This document shows, one piece after another, positions 4,865 to 5,067 of a stretch of DNA of 5,067 nucleotides (position 1 is the first letter of the stretch; the number at the start of each line of letters is the position of its first letter). The stretch comes from Planctomycetaceae bacterium. GTDB taxonomy: Bacteria; Planctomycetota; Planctomycetia; Planctomycetales; Planctomycetaceae. The translations under genes were made by a program, and so were the position numbers. The stretch spans positions 1-5,067 of the forward strand of contig DOCI01000081.1 of the NCBI GenBank assembly GCA_003503535.1, in the 5' to 3' direction. Below the pieces are notes generated by a model. It was not told the DNA's origin. It saw only the letters and a program-made list of their open reading frames with translations, and did not search any database.

Positions 4865-5067
4865 CTACTTGTAATCTTGCTCTTCATCACTTTTACGACA
4901 GGACTCTTGCCATTGCCTGGCAGCTAATATCATTGATTTCAATAATTCTGGCTCTTGGGCCGCTAAATCAAGACTTTCTTCAGGATCGGCTTTCAGATCG
5001 TATAACTGCCATTTTTTTCCGCGATCTTTTGTGTAGATCTTGTGATTGCCACTCATCCAGGCTACTT
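4865..5067 (-). CDS. Sulfatase, C-terminal end (starts beyond the right edge)
   Basis: The last 66 codons and stop of a longer gene. The segment AWMSGNHKIYTKDRG followed by KKWQLYDLKADPEESLDLA matches the C-terminal subdomain of type I (formylglycine) sulfatases, where the pattern is roughly 'W-KLI--------LYDL--DP-E--NLA'. A helix and a charged tail (SDEEQDYK) close the protein. The catalytic CxPSR/CxAxR motif and metal ligands are outside the window, so substrate and activity cannot be judged. A short complete ORF could be read from the internal ATG at 5056-5054. The frame is open upstream (Val-Ala-Trp) to the window edge, and the sulfatase-like Trp precedes that ATG, so a truncated larger gene is the better reading. 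The stop is 100 bp upstream of the halogenase-like ATG on the same strand. Confidence 0.8.
   Translation of the reverse strand, partial: VAWMSGNHKIYTKDRGKKWQLYDLKADPEESLDLAAQEPELLKSMILAARQWQESCRKSDEEQDYK

Noticed and set aside
4853..4871. Inverted repeat CAAGTA / TACTTG around a T-rich loop at the sulfatase stop
   Set aside because: The T-run is in the loop and not after the stem, so it does not form an intrinsic terminator; a 6-bp repeat is weak evidence for an operator.
1..5067. CRISPR arrays, tRNA or rRNA genes, insertion sequences, toxin-antitoxin or phage-defence modules
   Set aside because: No regularly spaced repeats, cloverleaf-like segments, transposase frames, terminal inverted repeats or defence-type proteins were seen on either strand.

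Overview
The window looks like ordinary chromosomal DNA from a free-living bacterium, most likely a planctomycete (Planctomycetota). This rests on gene content: a sulfatase next to a sulfotransferase, a PAS-AraC fusion regulator beside a DapA-family gene, and a mixture of genes with and without Shine-Dalgarno sequences. Base composition is moderate, about 50% GC by hand sampling, with a poorer patch inside the cation transporter gene. There is no 16S rRNA or other marker here, so the assignment is an inference.

Layout from left to right. (1) Positions 1-274, minus strand: the first 91 codons of a dihydrodipicolinate synthase/N-acetylneuraminate lyase family enzyme. (2) Positions 275-486: a divergent control region with an 18-bp near-perfect palindrome, a second inverted repeat and a consensus -35 box. 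(3) Positions 487-1251, plus strand: a PAS-AraC transcription regulator, probably controlling the divergent catabolic gene. (4) Positions 1469-2020, plus strand: a small class I SAM-dependent methyltransferase (Methyltransf_24 type). (5) Positions 2170-3425, plus strand: a short sulfotransferase followed after 5 bp by a minimal cation-diffusion-facilitator transporter, probably co-transcribed. (6) Positions 3451-4764, minus strand and convergent with the transporter: a flavin-dependent halogenase-like monooxygenase carrying the halogenase motifs, with a good sigma70-type promoter upstream. (7) Positions 4865-5067, minus strand: the C-terminal end of a sulfatase that continues past the right edge.

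The window is not one evident pathway. The best-supported functional unit is the divergent regulator/enzyme pair at the left. The DapA-family N-terminus (PALMTPC, YCGSMGDWPLL) resembles the branch linked to hydroxyproline catabolism, which the genes just left of the window could test. The sulfotransferase and transporter form a two-gene unit with no obvious biochemical link. The halogenase-like enzyme stands alone, with no carrier protein, flavin reductase or biosynthetic partner in view.

I see no mobile element, CRISPR array, tRNA or rRNA, and no gap over 300 bp without a gene. I found no convincing new multi-gene system. The items most worth following are the halogenase-like enzyme, the truncated transporter with an altered metal site and lower GC, and the palindrome beside the ribosome binding site of the DapA-family gene.
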